A stretch of 64,000 nt of DNA from UBA1479 sp002706405. Lineage in GTDB: Bacteria; Pseudomonadota; Alphaproteobacteria; Rhodospirillales; Casp-alpha2. A program made the translations under genes and the position numbers. The notes under the pieces were generated by a model, which had not been told where the DNA came from, ran no database searches, and saw nothing but the letters and a program-made list of their open reading frames with translations. The first letter of the stretch is position 1. Every line of letters starts with the position of its first letter. Shown one piece after another: positions 34,676-42,009 of this stretch. The DNA lies in contig CAXATO010000015.1 of the NCBI GenBank assembly GCA_963972255.1, positions 1 through 64,000 on the forward strand. The letters run 5' to 3'.

Positions 34676-34978
34676 ATGTCGAGCGAAGGTTTCCACGAAC
34701 CCCTGGAAAAACTGTCCGAAGAGACCATGGACCGCCACCGCGCCATTGTTTCCCTGATGGAGGAACTGGAGGCCGTTGACTGGTATCAGCAGCGCGTCGA
34801 CGCCACATCGGATGAAGAGTTGAAGGCCATCCTGGCCCATAACCGGGATGAAGAGATCGAACATGCGGCGATGATCCTGGAATGGCTTCGCCGCCGGATG
34901 CCGCAGTTCGATAAGGAACTCCGCGACAGTCTGTTCAAGGACGGCCCGATCACCGGCCACCACGGCGACGACCACTAG
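34676..34978 (+). CDS. Encapsulated-ferritin-like protein lacking a targeting tail
   Basis: 100-aa two-helix protein closely resembling Rhodospirillum rubrum EncFtn: LEKLSEETMDRHRAIVS, then MEELEAVDWYQQRVDA and AHNRDEEIEHAAMILEWLRR. Ferroxidase residues correspond to Glu30, Trp36, Glu60 and His63. In R. rubrum the protein is about 140 residues and its C-terminal peptide directs it into an encapsulin shell encoded next door. Here the protein stops after GPITGHHGDDH, and no encapsulin gene follows: there is a terminator and then an Hsp20 gene. Strong ribosome site AAAGGAG before ATG 34676. Confidence 0.88.
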   Translation: MSSEGFHEPLEKLSEETMDRHRAIVSLMEELEAVDWYQQRVDATSDEELKAILAHNRDEEIEHAAMILEWLRRRMPQFDKELRDSLFKDGPITGHHGDDH

Positions 34979-35004
34979 ACCAGCCCCCATTTCCCAGGTT
35001 TCGG

Positions 35005-35034
35005 ACCCCGCGTGTTATCGACACGCGGGGTTTT
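35005..35034 (+). terminator. Intrinsic terminator after the ferritin-like gene
   Basis: Perfect 11-bp stem ACCCCGCGTGT (35005-35015) with ACACGCGGGGT (35021-35031), loop TATCG, ending in TTTT. It makes the ferritin-like gene a single-gene transcript. Confidence 0.85.
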
Positions 35035-35128
35035 CCATGTGCGTTGACCTAAATCATGGCGGGGGATCGCTTAATTGATCATCCTTTTTTGCATATACCG
35101 CACCATCGAACATGGAAGGATGAGACTG

Positions 35129-35794
35129 ATGGGTACCGCACAGCGATCCGCACCGGAAAATAAGGTGGAAGCAAAGCGCGCCGAGGGTGGCGACGTTCCC
35201 GTCAAGCAGGACGCCACGACACCGGCGGAGGCTTGGCGGACCGACATGGAGCGCCTCATGGGCGATTGGTTTAGCGCCTGGGGCGGGCTTGGCCGTCTGC
35301 AGCCCTTCGGCGGCCTGTCGTCGGGGGCGACGACTCCCGCGGCCGGTCTTGAGGAATGGCGGGCCCAGGCGGACCGCTATTTCGAGGACATGAACCGGCG
35401 GTGGGCCGATTTGACCCGCCTCAATCCGCTTGAAATGTTCGGCGTACCGGCCGGGGTCGCCCTCAATCCGGAAGTCGACGTCAGTGACGGCGAGGACAAG
35501 TTCATGCTGAAGGCTGATCTGCCCGGACTGGCGGAAGACGATGTCGAGGTCGAGGTCAGCGGCGACGTGTTGACCATCTCCGGCCACAAGTCGGAATCGA
35601 CCGAGGACAAGGAGACCGACTATTGCCGGCGCGAGCGCCGCTTCGGCTCGTTCCGCCGTTCGTTCAAGCTGCCCGACGGCGTTGTCGGCGACAAGGCGAA
35701 GGCGTCGTTCGATAAAGGGGTTCTGACGGTGACGGTGCCGAAGCAGAGCAAACCGCAGCAGCCCAAGGGCAAGAAGGTTCCGCTCAACGATTGA
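35129..35794 (+). CDS. Small heat-shock protein, Hsp20/alpha-crystallin family
   Basis: 221-aa chaperone. A long N-terminal region (about 110 residues, Trp-rich, AWRTDMERLMGDWFSAW) precedes the alpha-crystallin domain (about 110-205): PEVDVSDGEDKFMLKADLPGLAEDDVEVEVSGDVLTISG is its start, and FDKGVLTVTVPK its end. The tail KGKKVPLND contains a short basic stretch but no IXI motif at the very end. ATG 35129 is chosen by GGAAGGA 8 bases upstream; ATG 35120 overlaps that site. Confidence 0.92.
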   Translation: MGTAQRSAPENKVEAKRAEGGDVPVKQDATTPAEAWRTDMERLMGDWFSAWGGLGRLQPFGGLSSGATTPAAGLEEWRAQADRYFEDMNRRWADLTRLNPLEMFGVPAGVALNPEVDVSDGEDKFMLKADLPGLAEDDVEVEVSGDVLTISGHKSESTEDKETDYCRRERRFGSFRRSFKLPDGVVGDKAKASFDKGVLTVTVPKQSKPQQPKGKKVPLND

Positions 35795-35803
35795 GCGGCG
35801 GCG

Positions 35804-37198
35804 TTATTTCCTGTCCGCGTAAGGGTTCTCGCCCTTGCGGTAGATCAGGCGGATCGGTACGCCGTCGAGCCCGAAATTGTCGCGCAGGCCGTTGACCAGA
35901 AAACGCGTATAGCTGTCGGGCAGTTCGCCCGCCCGCGTGCAGAACACGATGAACGTGGGGGGGCGGGCCTTGGCCTGGGTCGCGTAACGCAGGCGGATGC
36001 GCTTGCCGCCCTTGCCCATGGGGGCCGGATGGGCTTCCTGCATGGCCGTCAGCCAGCGGTTCAGGTCGCCCGTGCCGATGCGCGCGTTCCAGATGTCGTA
36101 GGTCTCGGTAACCATGGGCAGAAGCTTGTCCAGGCCCTGGCCGGTCAGGGCCGAGCAGGTGAGGACGGGAATGCCCCGAACCTGCGGCAGGCTGGTCTGC
36201 AGGCGGTCGCTCAGGCGCTGGATCGTCTGTCCCCGGTCCTTGGCGGCATCCCATTTGTTGACCGCGATGATCAGCGCGCGGCCTTCCTCGATCACCTGGC
36301 GGGCGATGGTCAGGTCCTGCTTTTCCAGGACCGCGTCGGCATCCAGCACCAGCACCACCACATGGGCGAAGCGCACGGCGCGCAGGGTGTCGCGGGTGCT
36401 GAGGGTTTCCAGCTTGTCGGTGATCCGCGCCTTGCGGCGCAGCCCGGCCGTGTCGATCAGCCGGTAATCGCGCCCGCCGTGGCGCCAGGAAATGGAGATC
36501 GAGTCGCGGGTGATCCCGGCTTCGGGGCCCGTCAGCATGCGATCCTCGCCAAGCAGGCGGTTGATCATGGTCGACTTGCCCACATTCGGCCGGCCGACGA
36601 TGGCCAATTGCAAGGCCTTGGGCTCTTCCCCGTCGTCGTCGAGTTCCTCAAGAGCGGACAGGTCGTCCGCGTCGTCGATGGCCGCGGCACCCTCGGCAGC
36701 GGCGGCCTCGGCAAAGGGGACAAGCCGGTCGTACAGTTCCGACAAACCCAATCCGTGTTCCGCCGAAAAGGCGACGGGCTCGTCCAGGCCCAGGGAATAG
36801 GCCTCGAGCATGCCGGCCTCGCCGCCCCGGCCTTCGCATTTGTTGGCGACCAGGATCGACGGCGTGCCGCGGGCTCGCAGCCAGGACACGAAATGCTGAT
36901 CCATGGGCGTGACGCCGGCCCGGGCGTCGATGACCATCAGCGCAACGTCGGCTTCGTCCAGCGCGCGTTCGGTCTGGCCGCGCATGCGGGCTTCCAGGCT
37001 GTCGTCGGTGACGTCTTCCAGCCCGGCAGTGTCGATGATCCGAAATTTCAGATCGGCAAGCTTGCCCTCGCCCTCGCGGCGGTCGCGGGTCACCCCCGGC
37101 GTATCGTCGACGATCGCCAGTTTGCGTCCGACCAGACGGTTGAACAGGGTCGACTTGCCGACGTTGGGACGGCCGATGATGGCGATTGTAAAGGGCAT
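35804..37198 (-). CDS. der: Ribosome-assembly GTPase Der (EngA)
   Basis: 464-aa essential GTPase with two tandem G domains, each with GRPNVGKST (near residue 10 and about residue 205), DTPGVTRDR and DTAGLRRKA switch segments, NKCE and NKWD guanine motifs, and a C-terminal KH-like domain. Acts in large-subunit ribosome maturation. Last of the run yfgM-bamB-der, the same order as in E. coli. Confidence 0.97.
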   Translation of the reverse strand: MPFTIAIIGRPNVGKSTLFNRLVGRKLAIVDDTPGVTRDRREGEGKLADLKFRIIDTAGLEDVTDDSLEARMRGQTERALDEADVALMVIDARAGVTPMDQHFVSWLRARGTPSILVANKCEGRGGEAGMLEAYSLGLDEPVAFSAEHGLGLSELYDRLVPFAEAAAAEGAAAIDDADDLSALEELDDDGEEPKALQLAIVGRPNVGKSTMINRLLGEDRMLTGPEAGITRDSISISWRHGGRDYRLIDTAGLRRKARITDKLETLSTRDTLRAVRFAHVVVLVLDADAVLEKQDLTIARQVIEEGRALIIAVNKWDAAKDRGQTIQRLSDRLQTSLPQVRGIPVLTCSALTGQGLDKLLPMVTETYDIWNARIGTGDLNRWLTAMQEAHPAPMGKGGKRIRLRYATQAKARPPTFIVFCTRAGELPDSYTRFLVNGLRDNFGLDGVPIRLIYRKGENPYADRK

Positions 37199-37256
37199 GA
37201 CCTTGGCCGGGCGTGTGCCCGGTCCTACCTAATCAAACTGGGTTATTGGTACTGGG

Positions 37257-38654
37257 TTACTGGTAAACGATCAATTCCGCGTCGTCCGACAGGAAGATGA
37301 CGCGGCCGTCGGCGACGATGGGGGGGACGGAAATGCCGTCCGGCATTTCGACCTCGCCGATGAACTTACCTGAATAAGGCGACAGAGCCCAGGCCACACC
37401 GTGCGAGCCGGCCACGATCAGGCGGTCGGAGGCCAGAATGGGACCCGTCCAGACGACCGGGTCCTGCTGCTTGTCCGGGTTTTCGAAGCGGGGCAGGGGG
37501 CGGACCCAGTAGACGCCGCCGGTATCGCGGCTGACGGCGGCGACTTCCGAATCGTTGGTCAGCACGAAAATGTAGTCCCCGGCGATCCAGGGGCTTTCGA
37601 TGCCGCCGATGTCCCGTTCCCAGATGCGCCGGCCCGTGCGCAGGTCATAGGCCGCCATGATCCCGGAATGGCTGATGGCGATGACTCGGCCGCGGTCGAT
37701 GATCGGCCGACCCCGGATATGCGACAGGGCGGATACGATGTCCGAACGCTTGAGAGAGGCCAGGGAATCCGACCACAACAGGCGGCCGTTCTCGGCCCGG
37801 AGCGCCACCAGCTCGCCGGACGAATAGGGGACAATGACCACGCCCTGATCGACGGCCGGGCTGGCGCTGCCCAGCAGGGACGCGGATTCAGTGATGCCGG
37901 AGTGGTCCCAAATCTGCTGCCCGGTCTTGGCGTCCAGGGCGAAGGTACGGTTGTCCAGGGTGATGACGAAGACCCGCCCGCCTCGCACCGTCGGGGCGGC
38001 ATGCATGGGACCGCTCAACACCGTGCGCCACGCTTCCTTGCCCGTGGCGGCATCCAGGGCGACGACATGGCCGAACCCGGTCGCGGCATAGACTTTCCCG
38101 CCTTCGGTGGTCACGCCGCCGGACAGCAGGCCGTCGTCGGCTTCGGAATCGGGCGCCAGTTCGGCGCTCCAGATAACGCGGCCGGTTTTCATGTCCGTGG
38201 CGTAGACCTCGGACTCGGAATCCATGGTGAAGATGCGTCCGCCGGCGGCAACGGGGGAGCCAAGAATGCGCAATTCGTCGTCAACGCCCGTGCCGACGCC
38301 GGTGCTCCAGGCTTCGGCGATGTTCTCCGGAACCAGGATGTGGTGCATGGCGTGGTTCGGATAACCGCCCGGCTGGGGCCATTCTGGATTGGGCGAGGGG
38401 GCGGGCAGCAGGATCTGGTGATCCTTCAGCTCGGCATCCGCCGCCAGGGTCCGCTGATTGGCCAGGATCGCGATCCGCGTTCCCGGCAGGGGGATTTCTT
38501 CCTTGGAGAACAAATCCTCCATGTAGGAACAGCCGCCGGTCAGGAGAGGGACGCTCACCGCCAGGGCGATGGCAGCAAGAATGCCGCCTCGTGCCCGTCG
38601 CGCCGGCAGGCGCGCGCCCCGTTCCGGGCGATTTCCGCTAGTCGGCGCAGCCAT
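37257..38654 (-). CDS. bamB: Outer-membrane assembly lipoprotein BamB
   Basis: 465-aa PQQ-type beta-propeller lipoprotein of the BAM complex. A long basic N-terminus, hydrophobic signal and lipobox LTGGC (Cys42). Propeller repeats with recurring GRVFV/GRLLW and AL.A.TG elements (VVALDAATGKEAWRTVLSGP, TFALDAKTGQQIWDHSG). Anchored in the outer membrane, periplasmic side. Between yfgM and der on the minus strand. Confidence 0.93.
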   Translation of the reverse strand: MAAPTSGNRPERGARLPARRARGGILAAIALAVSVPLLTGGCSYMEDLFSKEEIPLPGTRIAILANQRTLAADAELKDHQILLPAPSPNPEWPQPGGYPNHAMHHILVPENIAEAWSTGVGTGVDDELRILGSPVAAGGRIFTMDSESEVYATDMKTGRVIWSAELAPDSEADDGLLSGGVTTEGGKVYAATGFGHVVALDAATGKEAWRTVLSGPMHAAPTVRGGRVFVITLDNRTFALDAKTGQQIWDHSGITESASLLGSASPAVDQGVVIVPYSSGELVALRAENGRLLWSDSLASLKRSDIVSALSHIRGRPIIDRGRVIAISHSGIMAAYDLRTGRRIWERDIGGIESPWIAGDYIFVLTNDSEVAAVSRDTGGVYWVRPLPRFENPDKQQDPVVWTGPILASDRLIVAGSHGVAWALSPYSGKFIGEVEMPDGISVPPIVADGRVIFLSDDAELIVYQ

Positions 38655-38706
38655 TCCGCATGTTCCCCTATTCCCGTGCCTTATCCTGATTAATTCAGGG
38701 GCACTT

Positions 38707-39366
38707 CTAACGCAATATCGTTAACAATTCCGTTGCGCGTTGGCGCATGCGGGCCGGCGTTTCCGGATCCTTGGAAAGGTCGCCGTAGATCTCCAATGCC
38801 TTGGCCTTGTCCCCGGCGCGCAGCGCCAGCGCCGCCGCCAGTTCCTGGGCGCTGAAGCGCCACGGATTTCCGGCGGCCATGAGCGGTGCCAGGCGATCTT
38901 TAACCTTCTGGGTGTCGGTGCCGGGATCGTTGACCTCCAGCCCCGCGGCCAGGATCACCGCCAGGTCTCGATACAGCTTGTCCGCGCCGCTGTCGCCCGC
39001 GATGGCGTCATAGGCCGCGATGGCCGCGGCCGTATCGCCGGTCTTGGCCAGCAGGCCGGCCTCCTGAATGCGCGCGAGCATGCCGTAACCGCGGCTTTCA
39101 CCGGCCAGATCCTTGAACGCCTTCACCGCCGCTTCCGTGCTGCCGGTTTCGGCCAGCTTCTGAGCGGCGACGAACCGTTCGCCCAGCGCCTGCCGGGTAT
39201 CCAGGTCGTATTTGACCCAGAACTGGTAGCCGGCGGCAGCGGCCACACAGAGCCCCGCCGCGATGAGAATGAGCTTGCCGTAACGGCTCCAGAGCTTGTG
39301 GAACTGGTCCTGGCGCAACTCTTCGTCGATTTCGCGAATCAGGCTGTCTTCGGAATGATCGGCCAC
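38707..39366 (-). CDS. YfgM-like membrane-anchored TPR protein
   Basis: 219-aa protein: cytoplasmic start SLIREIDEELRQDQFHKLWSRYG, single membrane helix LILIAAGLCVAAAAGYQFWV, then periplasmic TPR-like helices. YfgM in E. coli associates with the Sec/PpiD chaperone network. GTG 39366 (protein begins MADHSEDS) is preferred; the longer in-frame ATG at 39432 has no supporting homology by eye. First of the yfgM-bamB-der run; the usual upstream hisS is absent here. Confidence 0.85.
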   Translation of the reverse strand: MADHSEDSLIREIDEELRQDQFHKLWSRYGKLILIAAGLCVAAAAGYQFWVKYDLDTRQALGERFVAAQKLAETGSTEAAVKAFKDLAGESRGYGMLARIQEAGLLAKTGDTAAAIAAYDAIAGDSGADKLYRDLAVILAAGLEVNDPGTDTQKVKDRLAPLMAAGNPWRFSAQELAAALALRAGDKAKALEIYGDLSKDPETPARMRQRATELLTILR

Positions 39367-39551
39367 TTTCGGCTCCCGTCGGTAACGGTTGGAATTGGCG
39401 GGGAAAATAGTGGCCTTTTCCCGGGATAGCAACTGGCGGCGGTGGGGACCGGTTGTCGGGAGATTTACGGCTCCTTAACGATGATGGGTCAGAATGCAGG
39501 GTGACGGCAGTCCATTGCGCCGCAATCCGTGTCGAAGGGCGACCCAAGGGA

Positions 39552-39863
39552 ATGAAACGACTTCTTGCGATTTTCACCGTCTGCATGCTGGCGGCCGGTT
39601 GCGCCGGCATCATCGGGGCCGAGGGTGTGTCGGTGATGGCGACGGAAAAGACGGTCGTCGATCACGTCATTTCGTTGTCGAGCGGAAAGAACTGTTCGAC
39701 CATCCGCAAGGACCTGGGCATGACCTATTGCGAGGAAGACGAGATCACGCCCGCGATGAACGTGTTCTGCTACCGCACCCTGGGGGAGATCACCTGCTAT
39801 GACAGGCCGGTGTTCGACGGCAAACAGGAGCGGGTCCGCCAAGGCGGCGAAAAACCCCGCTGA
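39552..39863 (+). CDS. Small lipoprotein, unknown function
   Basis: 103-aa protein with a lipoprotein signal peptide MKRLLAIFTVCMLAAGC (lipobox LAAGC). The mature part has three further Cys (NCSTI, TYCEE, VFCYRTLGEITCYD) and ends basic. ATG 39552 is preceded by AAGGGA; the ORF extends upstream but that part is out of family character. Divergent from yfgM. Function unknown. Confidence 0.75.
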   Translation: MKRLLAIFTVCMLAAGCAGIIGAEGVSVMATEKTVVDHVISLSSGKNCSTIRKDLGMTYCEEDEITPAMNVFCYRTLGEITCYDRPVFDGKQERVRQGGEKPR

Positions 39864-39917
39864 TCGGCGTAACGGACGCTTGTCCTTCGGCCGCCGCCGT
39901 CGTTCAATGGCGGCTCC

Positions 39918-40637
39918 ATGCGATTCCTCGCCTACACATTACTGCTGACCACGCTCCTGAGCTCCGGCTGGGCCGCCTGGTTCTTTTTCGGCGCGCCGGC
40001 ACAGGACGACGATCCGGCGCTGACGGCGCTCAAGCTGCGCGTCGCACAGCTTGAGCAAGGGGTGAAGAAGGGCGATCTGGACGCCCGGGTTGATCTGGGA
40101 TGGATCCTGATCCGCAAGAATTCCCGCCTGCCGGACCCGGAGCGTGCCGTCACCTTGTTTCGCGAGGCCGCCGGCAAGGGCGCGGTCAGGGCGCAGTACG
40201 CCCTGGGCTGGGCCTATGCCAAAGGACGCGGCGTGCCCGTCGATTATACCCAGGCGGCCGAATGGTACCGCGTGGCGGCGACGGCGGGCGGCGACGCCGA
40301 TGCCCAGTTCGCGTTGGGGGATCTGTATTTTCACGGCCTGGGCGTGGCCAACGACTATGGCCGCGCCATTGATCTTTACCAAGCCGCGGCGATGCGCGGT
40401 CATCCCGTTGCCCAGTACCTGATGGGCATCATGTACCAGGAGGGCTGGGGCGTGAAACGTGACCTGGTCGAGGCCTATAAGTGGCTGACCCTGGCGATGC
40501 CCCATGCGGCGCGAATCAAGGCCCATAATCCCCAGTTCGACCCCCGCGGCCAGCGTGAGCGCCTGATGGTCAAGCTGAACCGGACCCAGATCAACGCGGC
40601 CGAGCGCATGGCCCGCGACATGACAAAAAGCAAATGA
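39918..40637 (+). CDS. Sel1-repeat protein with N-terminal membrane anchor
   Basis: 239-aa protein, N-terminal hydrophobic segment (FLAYTLLLTTLLSSGWAAWFFF) that is likely a membrane anchor or signal, then at least three Sel1 repeats (AQYALGWAYAKGRGVPVDYTQAAEWY, AQFALGDLYFHGLGVANDYG, AQYLMGIMYQEGWGVKRDLVEAYKWL). Role as a periplasmic adaptor is likely but unspecified. Starts 54 bases after the small lipoprotein and precedes the amidotransferase gene by 10 bases. Confidence 0.85.
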   Translation: MRFLAYTLLLTTLLSSGWAAWFFFGAPAQDDDPALTALKLRVAQLEQGVKKGDLDARVDLGWILIRKNSRLPDPERAVTLFREAAGKGAVRAQYALGWAYAKGRGVPVDYTQAAEWYRVAATAGGDADAQFALGDLYFHGLGVANDYGRAIDLYQAAAMRGHPVAQYLMGIMYQEGWGVKRDLVEAYKWLTLAMPHAARIKAHNPQFDPRGQRERLMVKLNRTQINAAERMARDMTKSK

Positions 40638-40647
40638 GGGATACAGG

Positions 40648-41526
40648 GTGACCACATCGGCGCTGCGCATACTCATCATCGAAGGCAATACGGCGGCGGG
40701 CAACGCGGCCATGGCCGCGGCCGGCGTGGGCACCAATGCCGACCAATACGCCGCGGCCGTGCGCCGGACCATGCCCGAGGCGGATATCCGTTTCGCCCAT
40801 CCCGCCGACCGGGCGGATGCCCTGCCGCCGGGGGTGGCGCTCAATGATTTCGACGGCGCCATCCTGGGCGGCTCGAGTTTGTTCGTGTGCGCTCAGGGAA
40901 ACGCCCCCGAAGTTCAGCGCCAGGTCGACATGGTGCGGGCGCTGTTCGATGCCGGCGTGCCGCTGCTGGGAAGCTGCTGGGGGCTACAGGTCGCGGTGGT
41001 TGCCGCCGGGGGCGACGTGGCGCCGAGCCCGAACGGGCGCGAGGTCGGGGTCTGCCGTGATATTACGCTGAGCGACGCGGGCGCCGGATCCCCCCTGTTT
41101 GCGGGAAAGCCCCGCAGGTTCGACTCTTTGGCCATTCATTATGACGAGGTCACCCGTCTGCCGTCCGGTGCGACGGTGCTTGCCGGCAACGGCCATAGCC
41201 CGGTCCAGGGGGCGGCGTTCAGCTTTTCCAAAGGGGTGTTTTGGGGGGTGCAGTACCACCCGGAATTCTCGCTTTCCCACATGGCTCTGCTGATCCGCCG
41301 CTACGGCCCCGACATGGTGACACAGGGCATTTATCCCGATCAGGCAGCCATGGATCGGGAGACGGAAGGGCTGTTGCGGCTGGATGCCGGGGTGCCGGAC
41401 GCGGTGGCGCTTGCCGCGGATTTAGGTATCGACGAAACGGTAACGGATGCTTCGATGCGGTGCCGGGAAATCGACAATTGGTTGCAGTTTTGTCGAAATG
41501 AAAAGCCGAACCGAATGCAATTATAG
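40648..41526 (+). CDS. Class I glutamine amidotransferase-like protein
   Basis: 292-aa protein with the GATase triad: nucleophile Cys in GSCWGLQ (near residue 112), His in GVQYHPEFS and the following Glu. It has an N-terminal IIEGNTAAGN strand-loop and a C-terminal extension of about 60 residues. It stands as a free amidotransferase domain, like GuaA-N or YfeJ types; the acceptor is unknown. GTG 40648 start follows GAGGG. Ten bases after the Sel1 gene, so probably the same operon. Confidence 0.85.
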   Translation: MTTSALRILIIEGNTAAGNAAMAAAGVGTNADQYAAAVRRTMPEADIRFAHPADRADALPPGVALNDFDGAILGGSSLFVCAQGNAPEVQRQVDMVRALFDAGVPLLGSCWGLQVAVVAAGGDVAPSPNGREVGVCRDITLSDAGAGSPLFAGKPRRFDSLAIHYDEVTRLPSGATVLAGNGHSPVQGAAFSFSKGVFWGVQYHPEFSLSHMALLIRRYGPDMVTQGIYPDQAAMDRETEGLLRLDAGVPDAVALAADLGIDETVTDASMRCREIDNWLQFCRNEKPNRMQL

Positions 41527-41585
41527 GGCGTGACGAGCCAGTTTCAGCGAGGATGAAAGTTAAATTATAATATTTTGATATTTGT

Positions 41586-41604
41586 GATTTGTAATTTACA
41601 AATC
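41586..41604. promoter_or_regulatory. 19-bp operator-like dyad
   Basis: GATTTGTAA and TTACAAATC are exact reverse complements separated by a single T. The symmetry and length are those of a dimeric repressor or activator site. The regulator is unknown. Confidence 0.5.
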
Positions 41605-41962
41605 AAAAGCATGCGAGTTAAATTTCAATGTGTTTCAAATAATTACAACGACACAATTTATAACAATATATACTTAAGAATACCTAGTTCATTGTTTTGA
41701 TTAATTCCGACAAGTTATTAACTTTTTTATATATAGTACTTAGGTATAGCTAGCGTCTCCCGTGAATTAGCCGCTATTCTTCATCTGTACTGGTGAATCT
41801 GGGAGCGGCCGTCGTTTGGTTGGCAAATGCGGTTGCGGTAGGCGCTGCCCGGGATGCGGAGCTGTGTCTGCATCGAGACTGACGAAGAAAAGGATTTCAG
41901 CCTAGGATACAGCCGGTTCTTATGGAGGAGGACTATTCGTATCTGCCGAAAAGGTAGGACGG

Positions 41963-41989
41963 ACGATCAAATAACAACGATCAAATAAC
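41963..41989 (+). repeat. Two-copy 13-bp direct repeat before the chemoreceptor gene
   Basis: ACGATCAAATAAC occurs at 41963-41975 and 41977-41989, ending 20 bases before the ATG at 42010. Could be a slippage product or a pair of sites affecting translation. Confidence 0.7.
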
Positions 41990-42009
41990 CAAGAAAAGGG
42001 TTTGGGACG

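Larger units (their letters stand above)
41527..42009. other. 483-bp AT-rich intergenic region with dyad and tandem repeat
   Basis: No ORF. Bases about 41555-41755 are extremely AT-rich compared with the rest of the window. It contains a near-perfect operator-like dyad GATTTGTAA-T-TTACAAATC (41586-41604, nine-base arms with one-base spacer). Immediately upstream of the chemoreceptor ribosome site is a tandem repeat: ACGATCAAATAAC at 41963-41975 and again at 41977-41989. It lies between converging-free ends: the amidotransferase stops before it and the chemoreceptor starts after it. Confidence 0.6.

Noticed and set aside
34979..35128. Encapsulin or a second ferritin gene after the ferritin-like gene
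   Set aside because: The stretch holds an intrinsic terminator and the Hsp20 ribosome site only; no shell protein frame.
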